In this document: piece by piece, positions 9,575 to 17,109 of the stretch | How the letters are laid out: every line of letters starts with the position of its first letter | Numbering within the stretch: position 1 is the first letter of the stretch | Source of the DNA: Rickettsia typhi | GTDB taxonomy: Bacteria; Pseudomonadota; Alphaproteobacteria; Rickettsiales; Rickettsiaceae | Direction of reading: 5' to 3' | DNA length: 29,376 nt | Assembly (NCBI GenBank): GCA_945875975.1 | Contig: CAMCMD010000016.1 | Span: forward strand, 1 to 29,376 | Notes under the pieces: model-generated | The model's database searches: none | What the model saw: the letters and a program-made list of their open reading frames with translations, nothing else | Told to the model about the DNA's origin: nothing | Position numbers and translations under genes: made by a program

Positions 9575-9614
9575 AATGTCCCAACTTGCGATAAAAGCTT
9601 ATCCAATTTTTGAC

Positions 9615-9643
9615 TTGAAAAATTGTTTGTTCACTGTTATAAA
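9615..9643 (+). promoter_or_regulatory. Promoter of tRNA-Arg
   Basis: TTGAAA at 9615-9620, a 17-base spacer and TATAAA at 9638-9643 sit 27 bases before the tRNA. The sequence after the -10 box is GC-richer (GACGTG), as in many stable-RNA promoters. Confidence 0.6.
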
Positions 9644-9670
9644 AGACGTGCTTTGAGCAAAGCTTGTCAC

Positions 9671-9747
9671 GCGCCCTTAGCTCAGCTGGATAGAGCAACG
9701 GATTTCTAATCCGTAGGTCAGAGGTTCGAATCCTCTAGGGCGCACCA
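9671..9747 (+). tRNA. tRNA-Arg (anticodon TCT)
   Basis: A 77-base cloverleaf. The acceptor arm GCGCCCT pairs with AGGGCGC, the discriminator is A and the CCA end is encoded at 9745-9747. The D-arm region is TTAGCTCAGCTGGATAGAGC. The anticodon stem ACGGA/TCCGT closes loop TTTCTAA, giving anticodon TCT, which reads AGA/AGG. The T loop is GGTTCGAATCC. The 3' end is directly followed by, and shared with, a recombinase relic on the other strand, so this tRNA is probably an integration target. Confidence 0.95.
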
Positions 9748-10135
9748 TTCTCCATTTTCAGCTGTTTTTACGAATGCGTCAAACGGTGGACACAAGGTGT
9801 AGACTAGCTTCTGGCTTTTTAGCTGCAGGTTATCAAACACCAGATTTATCAATTTGCGTTTTCCTCGATAGTTGAACCCCTGAATGTTTCACCCGCGTTG
9901 GAAGCTAGTTGTAGTGTACTAATAAGCCCTTCTGCAAAGTTATTGTCCGCTCTATTGTTACTTTCCAGTTCTTTTAGCAAATCATCGCGTTTTTGCTCCA
10001 GTTCTTTTCTTTTTTCTTTGTAATAATCTTTTCTGCATCTGATGAGCTGAGCTCCTGATGGCTGCTATTGCTTTTTCAAGCAGCTCTGGTTTTAAATACA
10101 TTTCATCAAATATGCAGCATAATTATTAGTGGTTC
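9718..10135 (-). pseudogene. Serine recombinase C-terminal relic abutting tRNA-Arg (copy 1)
   Basis: Leftward translation gives, in three successive frames, a helical stretch FDEMYLKPELLEKAIAAIR, a coiled coil YYKEKRKELEQKRDDLLKEL then GLISTLQLASNAGETFRGS, and the end LINLVFDNLQLKSQKLVYTL then CPPFDAFVKTAENGEWC. This is the C-terminal layout of large serine recombinases (zinc-ribbon/coiled-coil type). At least two frameshifts separate the blocks, and the catalytic N-terminal domain is absent. The frame runs through the tRNA CCA end (TGG codon 9745-9747) and stops inside the tRNA at 9718. The family call is by pattern only. Codons within 9742-9801 are repeated almost exactly at 13073-13132. 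Confidence 0.65.
9742..9801. repeat. 60-bp direct repeat, copy 1 (includes tRNA-Arg 3' end)
   Basis: Runs from GCACCATTCTCC to ACACAAGGTGTA. It matches 13073-13132 at 59 of 60 bases (C at 9759, T at 13090), same orientation. Upstream, GGGCGCACCA of the tRNA is matched by GGGTGCACCA at the second copy. The repeat encodes the end of the serine recombinase on the minus strand. Confidence 0.9.
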
Positions 10136-10396
10136 CTAAAAAGCTATACCATATTCTATTGCAAAATAAGACAAAAATTTTATTGCTTTTACTGTCCTAA
10201 CCAAAAATTTTATAAATATTTTGGAATTAGAATCAAAAGTATTGGCTAAATTTCCGAAGAGATACTCCTTTTTTTATGGTTTTTAAGAAAATCTAATGTT
10301 ATTTTTTCTGAACCTACAAACCAGATTTCTGAAATTCCTAAACTATAAAATAGCAAAGATTTATTTAACCGTATCATCCGATTGACATACATTCAT
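10136..10396 (-). pseudogene. Uma2-like endonuclease relic
   Basis: Leftward translation gives SDDTVK, then in a shifted frame NKSLLFYSLGISEIWFV and GSEKITLDFLKNHK, then a stop and, in a further frame, FLVRTVKAIKFLSYFAIEYG. The order 'SDxTv...K..LyslGIsEiWfv' matches the Uma2 family (putative PD-(D/E)XK nucleases common in cyanobacteria and some intracellular bacteria). It is broken by at least two frameshifts and lacks its N-terminus. It sits head-to-head with the folate operon. Recognition is by pattern only. Confidence 0.4.
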
Positions 10397-10410
10397 ATAC
10401 TATGTTAAAT
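10382..10410 (+). promoter_or_regulatory. Possible folate-operon promoter
   Basis: A perfect TTGACA at 10382-10387, 17-base spacer and TTAAAT at 10405-10410 (four of six -10 matches). It lies about 70 bases before the folB reading frame and partly over the Uma2-like relic, so it may have been recruited. Low certainty for the -10 box. Confidence 0.4.
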
Positions 10411-10467
10411 TGGTGGAACCGTATGTTATATTAGGTAAGGAATAGCATAATTTTGAATTACTTAAGA

Positions 10468-10474
10468 AAGGAGG
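10468..10474 (+). promoter_or_regulatory. Strong Shine-Dalgarno site of folB without a start codon in place
   Basis: AAGGAGG is a perfect ribosome-binding site. The codon at the ideal distance, 10481-10483, is TTC in the folB frame, where an ATG would be expected. The only in-frame alternatives are ATA 10478, ATT 10493 and TTG 10517. The site shows that translation once started near 10481. Confidence 0.7.
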
Positions 10475-10516
10475 TAAATATTCAATAAAAATATTTTTAG
10501 ACTATCCATCTCAGAT

Positions 10517-10885
10517 TTGCGGATATGGATTCATCTCGGATGTAGCAATGAAGAAAAGTTTCATCCCCAACTTATTAGTTTTAATATAAATTTAGACTTT
10601 AACTCTTCTCCTAAAGGTGCAAGTACAGACAGTCTTGAAGACACAATTTGTTATCTTAGACTTGTTGAAGCGATCAAAGCATATTGCAAAAATAAACGTT
10701 TCAATCTTATAGAGTGCCTAACAGAATCAATTTATAAATTGATTGAACAACTTTTACTACCTCATTACAACCTTATTGCTTCAATCAAGATAATAACGCA
10801 TAAGGTTTCGCCACCTGTTGAGTATGTTTACGGAGGAGTTGTCTTTACATACTGTGTTAACTCAGAGGAAAGGGGAAATGTATGA
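10517..10885 (+). CDS. folB: Dihydroneopterin aldolase (FolB-like)
   Basis: FolB converts 7,8-dihydroneopterin to 6-hydroxymethyl-dihydropterin in folate synthesis. The family pattern is clear: a Glu in GCSNEEKFHPQ, the segment DSLEDTICYLRLVEAI with the catalytic-type Tyr, LIECLTESIYKLI, and KIITHKVSPPVEYVYGGVV with the conserved Lys. The standard start available is TTG 10517 (122 residues), but the frame is open back to 10478 and the residues NKNIFRLSISDLR before it fit the first beta strand of FolB. The true start was probably at 10481, where a perfect ribosome site now faces TTC. Expression may rely on ATT 10493 or TTG, or be lost. Its stop overlaps the start of folKP (ATGA). Confidence 0.75.
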   Translation: MRIWIHLGCSNEEKFHPQLISFNINLDFNSSPKGASTDSLEDTICYLRLVEAIKAYCKNKRFNLIECLTESIYKLIEQLLLPHYNLIASIKIITHKVSPPVEYVYGGVVFTYCVNSEERGNV

Positions 10886-12156
10886 TTTATATTAGCCTTG
10901 GGTCTAACTTAGGAAATCGTATTAATAATTTATGGCTTGCTGTCAATTTACTTAAAAAGCGTTGTTTACGAGATGTAAGCTGTTCTATTGTTCTTGAAAC
11001 GGAAGCAATTTTGCCAGAAGAGGCATCAGTTACATGGAATAAGCCCTTTTTAAATATGATTGTTTCAGGAGAAACAAATTTATTACCTAAAGAATTGTTG
11101 CAAGCTTTGAAAATTATAGAATACGATATTGGGCGCCACAAGAGTTATGAAAAATGGGCTCCACGCATAATTGACTTAGATATACTCCTTTATGGTGATC
11201 TTCATATTAATGAACCTAATTTTACAATACCTCATCCAGAATTAAATAATCGCAATTTTTTACAGCATCTCTTATCTCTTATGGGGGTAGATTCATGGAG
11301 ATCCAAAAGACCTGTTATCAATTCTTTTAAAAAAAGCTTTACCTTGCACCCAAGAATGGTCGGAGTTGTTAACGTTACCGATGATTCTTTTTCTGATGGT
11401 GGTAAATTTCATCAGCCAGATAAAGCTATTGAACAAGTGCATAAACTTGCTGATGAGGGCGCTAGTATTATTGAAATTGGCGCACAGTCCACCAAGCCTG
11501 GTGCTATTATTCATTCACCTGAGCAAGAATACACTAAATTAAAGCCCGTATTAGACGGGCTCTCAAAATTGATGAATGAAGAAATTATTCATATAAGCAT
11601 AGATACTTTTTGGCCTTCTTTTGCTTTAAATCTTCTTGAAAAGTACAAAATCAATTGGATAAATAACGTTAAGGGAGAATTTGATGATTATACCTTAAGT
11701 GCTATAGCTAATTCTGGGTGTAAATTCTGCTTTATGCATTCTATAAGTATTCCTCCTAGTAAAGATAGAATTATCCCCTCAAATCAAAGACCTACAGAGG
11801 TGATAATAGAATGGGGAAAATATTTTATAGAACGGCTTTTAAAACTGGGCTTTTCTTTAGAAAGCATTATTTTAGATCCGGGCATAGGTTTTGGTAAATC
11901 TGCTTATCAAAATATAGAACTATTAAGATATGCAGCTGAATTAAAACATCTAGGTGCTTTAGTAATGATTGGGCACTCTAGAAAATCTTATATTCAGACA
12001 TTTTCGTCCGAAGCTAATGCCAGTGAAAGAGATATAGAAACTATAGCTCTATCTCTTGCTTTAAAAGATAAGATAGATTTCTTGCGAGTTCACAACGTAA
12101 AGGATCACATGCGGGCTTTTGTTGCTCATGATATTGCGAATGGAGGAATATTATGA
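10882..12156 (+). CDS. folKP: Fused HPPK / dihydropteroate synthase
   Basis: A 424-residue fusion doing two consecutive folate steps. FolK (about residues 1-135, pyrophosphorylation of hydroxymethyl-dihydropterin) shows YISLGSNLGNR, RxIDLDILLYGD (residues RIIDLDILLYGD) and IPHPELNNRNF. FolP (about residues 155-424, joining the pterin to p-aminobenzoate) shows MVGVVNVTDDSFSDGG, IIEIGAQSTKPGA, ISIDTF, INNVKGE, LDPGIGFGKS, MIGHSRKSYI and RVHNV. The Pro usual in NVTPDSF is Asp here. Such FolKP fusions are known in Rickettsia. The start overlaps folB and the end overlaps folA, each as ATGA, so translation is probably coupled. Confidence 0.93.
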   Translation: MIYISLGSNLGNRINNLWLAVNLLKKRCLRDVSCSIVLETEAILPEEASVTWNKPFLNMIVSGETNLLPKELLQALKIIEYDIGRHKSYEKWAPRIIDLDILLYGDLHINEPNFTIPHPELNNRNFLQHLLSLMGVDSWRSKRPVINSFKKSFTLHPRMVGVVNVTDDSFSDGGKFHQPDKAIEQVHKLADEGASIIEIGAQSTKPGAIIHSPEQEYTKLKPVLDGLSKLMNEEIIHISIDTFWPSFALNLLEKYKINWINNVKGEFDDYTLSAIANSGCKFCFMHSISIPPSKDRIIPSNQRPTEVIIEWGKYFIERLLKLGFSLESIILDPGIGFGKSAYQNIELLRYAAELKHLGALVMIGHSRKSYIQTFSSEANASERDIETIALSLALKDKIDFLRVHNVKDHMRAFVAHDIANGGIL

Positions 12157-12659
12157 ATTTCAATAAGCGAATTATTGGTATTATGGCTGCAACTGACCAA
12201 GGGGTTATTAGCTACAATAATACTTTGCCTTGGAATTTTCCTGATGAACTTGAGCATTTTAGGAAAATAACCATGAATCATATTATGATTATGGGGCGCA
12301 AAACTTATGAAACAATACCTAAAGCACTTATGCTTGATCATCAGTCAATTGTCTTATCTCATAACACTAGTTTATTTCTAGAAAATGCCAAAGTTATCAC
12401 TTCTCTCGACGAGTGTGTGCGCTATATTGATGAGCTAAACACTCACTGTAATATTTTCATGATTGGAGGAGCACAAATAGCGCATTTGTTTTTGGCAAAC
12501 AATTTAATTTCTTCTTTTGTCTTTACACAAATACACAAACCATATTTAGGTGATACGCACCTCAACCTAAGCTACTTTAAACTTTGGTCTAAATCTATTT
12601 TAAAAGATTGCAACGATTATACTATTTATCAACTAACGAATCCAAAGGAGAATCTATGA
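12153..12659 (+). CDS. folA: Dihydrofolate reductase
   Basis: Reduces dihydrofolate to tetrahydrofolate with NADPH. The 168-residue product is of normal length. Motifs: GIMAATDQGVISYNNTLPW at the N-terminus, the catalytic acid in FPDELEHF, the NADPH-binding MGRKTYETIP, and MIGGAQIAHLF. It overlaps folKP (ATGA) before it and the CADD-like gene (ATGA) after it. It appears intact. Confidence 0.93.
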   Translation: MNFNKRIIGIMAATDQGVISYNNTLPWNFPDELEHFRKITMNHIMIMGRKTYETIPKALMLDHQSIVLSHNTSLFLENAKVITSLDECVRYIDELNTHCNIFMIGGAQIAHLFLANNLISSFVFTQIHKPYLGDTHLNLSYFKLWSKSILKDCNDYTIYQLTNPKENL

Positions 12660-12993
12660 CTTTTCTGAATAATTTAGATAAAACACTAGAACAATGGCAC
12701 TTAACTGAAAACACCCTTTTTATCAAGCATGGGACGAAGAAATTTTAAAGCGTCAAACATTACAGATTTATGCAAAAGAATATTATCATCATGTTGCTGC
12801 TTTCCCAAGATATATCAGCCAAATTCATGCTCTTTGCTCTAACCTAAAAGCACGTCAAAATCTATTAGACAATCTAATTGACGAGGAGAAAGGAGATAAT
12901 AATCATCCAGAACTTTGGTTGTGCTTTGCTGAAGAAATAGGTGTTTTTAGAGATTCTATAAAAGATAGGGCTGAGCTTGAATGCTTTTCTTAG
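12656..12993 (+). pseudogene. CADD/PqqC-like protein, frameshifted and truncated
   Basis: Begins with an ATG overlapping the folA stop. Reading MTFLNNLDKTLEQWHLTE, it shifts frame at the five-T run 12717-12721 and goes on as FYQAWDEEILKRQTLQIYAK, then EYYHHVAAFPRYISQIHAL, and DNLIDEEKGDNNHPELW. This is the N-terminal half of the CADD (Chlamydia protein associating with death domains)/PqqC haem-oxygenase-like fold, including both early tyrosines and the first Glu and His metal ligands (DEEKGDNNH). Chlamydial CADD supplies p-aminobenzoate, and its place after folA suits that role. One lost T explains the shift. The frame ends at 12991-12993 near residue 110 of an expected 220 or so; sequence beyond belongs to a recombinase relic, so the second half is deleted. 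Confidence 0.75.
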
Positions 12994-13030
12994 ATATGGA
13001 ACATTTAGTGCTTCGAATGTCTCAAATATG

Positions 13031-13180
13031 TTAGCGGGGTCGGGTACCGGTTCTAAAATCATACACCAGGGTGCACCATTCTCCATTTTTAGCTGTTTTT
13101 ACGAATGCGTCAAACGGTGGACACAAGGTGTACTCCGCTTCATCAAATTTACCATCCAGAAATAAATCGGCATTGTCACG
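13031..13180 (-). pseudogene. Serine recombinase relic with internal deletion (copy 2)
   Basis: One open frame of 50 codons reads RDNADLFLDGKFDEAEYT, then CPPFDAFVKTAKNGEWC, then TLVYDFRTGTRPR and a stop at 13031-13033. The first part resembles the middle of serine recombinases (a helix region with 'ADLFLDGKFDE'), the second is the same C-terminus as copy 1. They are joined at TACACC, which occurs in both parts, so an internal deletion is likely. The tail after GEWC differs from copy 1, which enters the tRNA there; this tail is probably the original C-terminus. It cuts off the CADD-like gene. Confidence 0.6.
13073..13132. repeat. 60-bp direct repeat, copy 2
   Basis: Same orientation as 9742-9801 with one mismatch in 60. 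It is preceded by GGGT, so GGGTGCACCA resembles the tRNA-Arg 3' end GGGCGCACCA. The pair brackets the folate operon. Confidence 0.9.
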
Positions 13181-13271
13181 TTAATTTGTGAGATTTCGGC
13201 TAATAACACCAGAAGAGTTTGCAAATTATCATACAAATTAGTTCTTCCACATATATATACTATTTATTTAA

Positions 13272-13448
13272 AACTGGCTTAGTGATATTTGGAATTCACT
13301 GCCTGGAGGAAACGACTTTCTGAATTTAGTTTGCTCTCGAAGTGATAGCCTTTTGGATAGTAAGGAGGATGATTGCAAGATTTCGCTTTCCGGAGCACTT
13401 AATGCTTGGTGGTACCAGGATACAGATTATATTGAATCTAACTATTAA
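13272..13448 (+). pseudogene. Unassigned C-terminal fragment
   Basis: A 58-codon stretch without a start codon, closed by TAA at 13446-13448. It includes WNSLPGGNDFLNLVCSR, SLLDSKEDDCKISLSGAL and ends WWYQDTDYIESNY. The composition is protein-like and unlike noise (several Trp, Cys and Gly). It may be the tail of a gene removed when the recombinase relic was rearranged. The family is not recognised. Its last bases overlap the end of the histidine kinase on the other strand. Confidence 0.3.
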
Positions 13449-14140
13449 GCTTTCAAAGGAATCTTAATCACAAAAGTAACACCAGCTTTTGTATTATTTC
13501 GAGCTACTATATTACCACCATGGGCTTTTACAACTTCTTTTGCAATTGCAAGACCAATACCAGATCCAGGAATTTTCTCTATACTATGGATCCCACGCTG
13601 CAATGGTAAAAAAATACTTTCCAGCTCATTTGAGGGAATTCCGCACCCTTCATCGCTAACTCTTAAGCTAAAACATTCAGTGCCATCTTCTTTAATAATA
13701 CCTACACGAATTTTAATCAACCCTTTCTCAGTATGATTTATAGCATTAGTAATTAAAATTTCGAGTAGCTGTTTGAACCAAAAATTATCAACTATACTAT
13801 AATAACTTGAAATTCTATTCTGAAACTTAAGCTTTAACGAAGAATTTTTAGTTCTTACTTGGTGATACTCGACTTCTTGTTTAACCAGCTCAATTAAATC
13901 ATACTTATTCAACTGGATATTAATTGTATCAGACTTGAAATTTGAAATTGTTGACAACAAGCTCACCATCTTACTAAGCTTCTTAGTGGCTTCATATATA
14001 TTTTTTAAATTTTCTTTATCATCTCCATTATCTAGTTTAACCTTACTAAGCATAAGGTCGGATAATAAGTATATATTAGTAATTGAACCATTCATTTCAT
14101 GAAGGATTTTGTCAAGATAGGTAACTTTAAGACTATTCAT
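13445..14140 (-). CDS. Soluble sensor histidine kinase without sensor domain
   Basis: A 231-residue histidine kinase core. The phosphoacceptor is His14 in LDKILHEMNGSITN (HisKA dimerisation helix). The HATPase_c domain follows with N box LITNAINHT, G1 box VSDEGCGIP, F-like LPLQRG and G2 box PGSGIGLAIAKEV. There is no membrane segment or input domain before the His, so it must take signals from a partner protein or be a fragment of a longer kinase that begins at a re-used ATG. No response regulator is adjacent; a receiver-domain relic lies at 20257. Such stand-alone kinases occur among cargo of Rickettsiales amplified genetic elements (RAGE). Confidence 0.85.
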   Translation of the reverse strand: MNSLKVTYLDKILHEMNGSITNIYLLSDLMLSKVKLDNGDDKENLKNIYEATKKLSKMVSLLSTISNFKSDTINIQLNKYDLIELVKQEVEYHQVRTKNSSLKLKFQNRISSYYSIVDNFWFKQLLEILITNAINHTEKGLIKIRVGIIKEDGTECFSLRVSDEGCGIPSNELESIFLPLQRGIHSIEKIPGSGIGLAIAKEVVKAHGGNIVARNNTKAGVTFVIKIPLKA

Positions 14141-14610
14141 AATTTTTTCTGGTACTATGGGATTACTCAGCGATTGAGCATATAAGAATCTGTATTCAAT
14201 AAATACTTTTATTACACATTAACTAAAATTATATAAACAAAAATACACATTGTCAACAACCAAAAGTTGCTTTTTTTATACAATTTATTAAATATTGCTT
14301 TAGTAAGTCCAAAGCTCTCTCTAATAGCTTTAATTTTAGTAAACCTAGAGCCTTTTTTGATTGCACATGTACAAGAAAATAGCTATTAGATGCGTTGTAA
14401 AGCTGTCAGAAGAAGCTATCTGAGAAAGGTAAGGTGTTAAGACGGAATTTATTAGATTTTCTGGAGTATAATTTTTATTATAGATTTTTAAATCCAGAGT
14501 TGATTTAAAGTGAGAATAAGTTTAAGGTTAATGAATGACATGAAACTCGGATGTAATAAAAATTTCCTTTTAGTAAGATTAAGAATTTTTATTTTTAGAA
14601 GGTATTAAGT
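14141..14610. other. Gap without a recognised gene
   Basis: 470 bases of AT-rich sequence between the histidine kinase and the small ankyrin gene. Only a weak hairpin, CAAC-CAAAA-GTTG followed by seven or so T's near 14261-14278, stands out. No reading frame of clear origin was seen. Confidence 0.5.
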
Positions 14611-14817
14611 ATGACTAATAAGAAAAAAATAATACAAGCAGCAAAAGTTGGTGATCTTAAAGAAATATTTGAACTAATTGATCAGGGAACAGATCCATTT
14701 ACAATGGATTGTAATGGAAGAACAGCTATTTCTTATGTTTTTAGTACTATCGACTCTGCTCAAATGAAAAAACTATCAAAAAAGATCGCTCGTTATTTGT
14801 ATATCAGAAATAAATAA
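14611..14817 (+). CDS. Small ankyrin-repeat protein
   Basis: 68 residues: IIQAAKVGDLKEIFELIDQG then DPFTMDCNGRTAISYVF, one and a half ankyrin repeats with the expected 'AAkxGDLxxIxxLIdxG' helix pattern and 'D.nGrTa'. A ribosome site (AGAAGG) is 8 bases before the ATG. It may be a complete mini-protein or the start of a longer ankyrin gene truncated by loss. It faces the nucleotidyltransferase gene tail-to-tail with 18 bases between. Ankyrin proteins in this group are often host-directed. Confidence 0.65.
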   Translation: MTNKKKIIQAAKVGDLKEIFELIDQGTDPFTMDCNGRTAISYVFSTIDSAQMKKLSKKIARYLYIRNK

Positions 14818-14835
14818 ATTACTCAATATAGTTTA

Positions 14836-17109
14836 TTATAGAAAACCTTGAGGATCAAAATCTAGACCTAAGACCTGAGTAGGTTCATCATTTATAAATG
14901 AGACTTCTTCATTTATTAAGTGCGAGAAAGAAGTATCCCCTATATTAATATTTGGGGATAATGATTCCTCCTTAAGCTTAGATATTTTTTCTTCAACTAC
15001 TCTAGCCATATAATTATTTGACATTTTTGTGTATAAAAAAAATAAATCATATAAAATTCGTAAATCTTTTGGTTCATGGATATGAGCTTTTTCTAAATAT
15101 AGTTTTGCTTTAGTATATTCAAGAAATCTCATGTGTACTTTGCCTTTAGTAAAATCACAGTTCTCAAATATAGAATCAGTTTGTAATATAGTTATACCTT
15201 TATGGCCTGGGCAGTTTTGTAAAATGTACTGTAATCTGAGCATAATATAGTAGAAATGATGTAAAATATGGGTATCTCTAAAATGAAAGATATCACTGCT
15301 TTCTAATGACTTATCCACATTTTTAAAACCATACTTTATAAGTGAACCTACTGAGATCCACTCTTTTTGTGCGAAATTATGATGGTATGCATGAAGACGA
15401 AGCTCTGATGTTATTGTAAGTGCTTCCTCAAGATGTTGTTTACCCGTTTCACTTATTGCTCCTTTTAACTTTATTTGTTCAAGAATTTGCCAGCTTGTAA
15501 ACCACGTATCTCCTTGTATTGTATCAATTTCAAAATAATTGCCTAATGCAGCGATAACTCTATCAATTATGTGATAGAGTTCTTTTACATTCAACAGTTG
15601 CCCATACTGTGTCTCATCTAATTTTAAACAATATTTGCTAACATCTTCTTGCAACAACTTTAGTGTTCTAGATTGAAGAATTTTTGTTGAAATTTTATGT
15701 TGAAGCCTTCCTTTATAATCATCATACAGTTCTTGACTTCCCATTATTAAGGAGGTAAATCTTAATGCTTGTACTAGATATTTATCAGTTTTATACCAAG
15801 TGGTACTTGGAGATTCAGACTGAAATTCAGCCATTTCTTCTGGAGTTAAAATTAGCTCATAGTCAGGAATGTTAATTAATATAGTTTCTCCATTATTAAA
15901 CTTTTTCAAAATCTTATATCCTCCCTGTCTTCCCAGAGCGGATTTACACGCGTACCATCTATTACCATCAAGACTAAATCCTCGTTGAGTCAGTCCATCC
16001 CAAAACCATTCATCTTCTTCTTTTGCTGTTCTAAGGTTATTTAGAGCCTCTACTCCAATAATAGGTAAAATAGTTTCACCTAAATTTATTATTTTGATTT
16101 GGAATAATTTAGAAAATTCTCTAAAATATTCCTTATAGTCAGAAAATCTTACTAGTATAGCAAATTCTAGATCTGACCATGGAGTCATAGTACCCATAGC
16201 AAATGAACCCAAACCAATTATCGCATACTCAATTTTTTCTAGTTCACAGCCAAGCTGATTGAAACAATCTTGCATTATTCGCTGGATAAATCCCGTACCA
16301 TGTTTATTTATAAAAAAATTACCGCATTTACTGTATAGCTCCTTAACCATAATGACTCTTGTGCAGATATTTTTGATAGAGTATTCTTTAATTTTTTCTA
16401 GTTCCAAGCCAATTTCTGTACGAAATTCTTTCAAAGGTTTTTTATAATTTTGGATACAGTATGCTACTTGTAGCATATCTTCCTCCTGTAATGAATAGGA
16501 TATGCTGCCACTACTACGACTTAAAAGAAATAACTTTTCTGCTGATAATGCTATAGATTCAAAATATATTGCATCAACTTTTTTACTATTAATCTTAAAT
16601 TCTGGTTTATATTCTATGCAAAAATTCTTACAATATTGAAATATTGCAGCAGCCTTAGCATAGTTTTCTTTATATTTATTGCTGTTTAAATAAATGATTC
16701 CAAGATGATATAAGGAGTCTAATACTATGATTGCAACTTGTTTTATATAACTTGAGGGTAATATATCTGGACCTGGCTTACTTAAAACCGGTTTCAATAT
16801 TTTTACAATCTCTGCTTCTGTTTTATCATAGTCTCTTTGTTTATAGTAATTTATTGCTTTAGCATATGATTCTTTTATTTCATTCAACTTCTTAAAAAAA
16901 GCTATATCTGAGTTTAATTTAATTACCTTTTGCTTCTTTGCAGTACTAGAATCAGCACTTGTTTCTTTAGAGAATTTTTTGTTTTTATTATGATTAGCTT
17001 TATCTTTATCAGCGTGATCAAATTTACCTTTTTTGCTAAGAGATAAAAGCACTCTACTTCTTGTATCAGTTGTTAAGCCATCTACTGATAAGCCTCTATT
17101 AGAGTGCAT
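14836..17109 (-). CDS. Large nucleotidyltransferase-fold / TPR protein
   Basis: 757 residues. The first 70 are polar and lysine-rich, probably disordered. Helical TPR-like repeats follow (about 75-200: YAKAINYYKQRDYDKTEAEI). A nucleotidyltransferase active site lies at 301-319: GSFAMGTMTPWSDLEFAIL, i.e. GS-x9-SDxE with Asp313 and Glu315 as likely metal ligands, as in DUF294/GlnD-type enzymes. A helical central region with LGRQGGYK and a final pair of TPR helices (KAKLYLEKAHIHEPKDLRIL) follow. No membrane segment or signal peptide. The C-terminus is LGLDFDPQGFL, resembling the end of the coiled-coil protein at 20953. Substrate unknown; nucleotidylation of a host or bacterial protein, or of a nucleotide, is conceivable. 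A stand-alone gene with its own 244-base upstream gap. Confidence 0.7.
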   Translation of the reverse strand: MHSNRGLSVDGLTTDTRSRVLLSLSKKGKFDHADKDKANHNKNKKFSKETSADSSTAKKQKVIKLNSDIAFFKKLNEIKESYAKAINYYKQRDYDKTEAEIVKILKPVLSKPGPDILPSSYIKQVAIIVLDSLYHLGIIYLNSNKYKENYAKAAAIFQYCKNFCIEYKPEFKINSKKVDAIYFESIALSAEKLFLLSRSSGSISYSLQEEDMLQVAYCIQNYKKPLKEFRTEIGLELEKIKEYSIKNICTRVIMVKELYSKCGNFFINKHGTGFIQRIMQDCFNQLGCELEKIEYAIIGLGSFAMGTMTPWSDLEFAILVRFSDYKEYFREFSKLFQIKIINLGETILPIIGVEALNNLRTAKEEDEWFWDGLTQRGFSLDGNRWYACKSALGRQGGYKILKKFNNGETILINIPDYELILTPEEMAEFQSESPSTTWYKTDKYLVQALRFTSLIMGSQELYDDYKGRLQHKISTKILQSRTLKLLQEDVSKYCLKLDETQYGQLLNVKELYHIIDRVIAALGNYFEIDTIQGDTWFTSWQILEQIKLKGAISETGKQHLEEALTITSELRLHAYHHNFAQKEWISVGSLIKYGFKNVDKSLESSDIFHFRDTHILHHFYYIMLRLQYILQNCPGHKGITILQTDSIFENCDFTKGKVHMRFLEYTKAKLYLEKAHIHEPKDLRILYDLFFLYTKMSNNYMARVVEEKISKLKEESLSPNINIGDTSFSHLINEEVSFINDEPTQVLGLDFDPQGFL

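Noticed and set aside
9742..9801. The 60-bp repeat as an insertion-sequence terminal repeat
   Set aside because: Minus-strand translation continues a recombinase C-terminus into and out of the repeat, and copies are direct, not inverted.
12874..13086. Minus-strand frame starting MENGAPWCMIL
   Set aside because: It is a shifted frame of the recombinase tail and antisense to the CADD-like fragment.
12977..13165. Plus-strand frame starting MNAFLRYGTF as a gene
   Set aside because: It is antisense to the recombinase relic and spans the junction with the CADD-like gene.
14261..14278. CAAC-CAAAA-GTTG plus T run as a terminator
   Set aside because: The stem is only four pairs and no plus-strand gene ends there.
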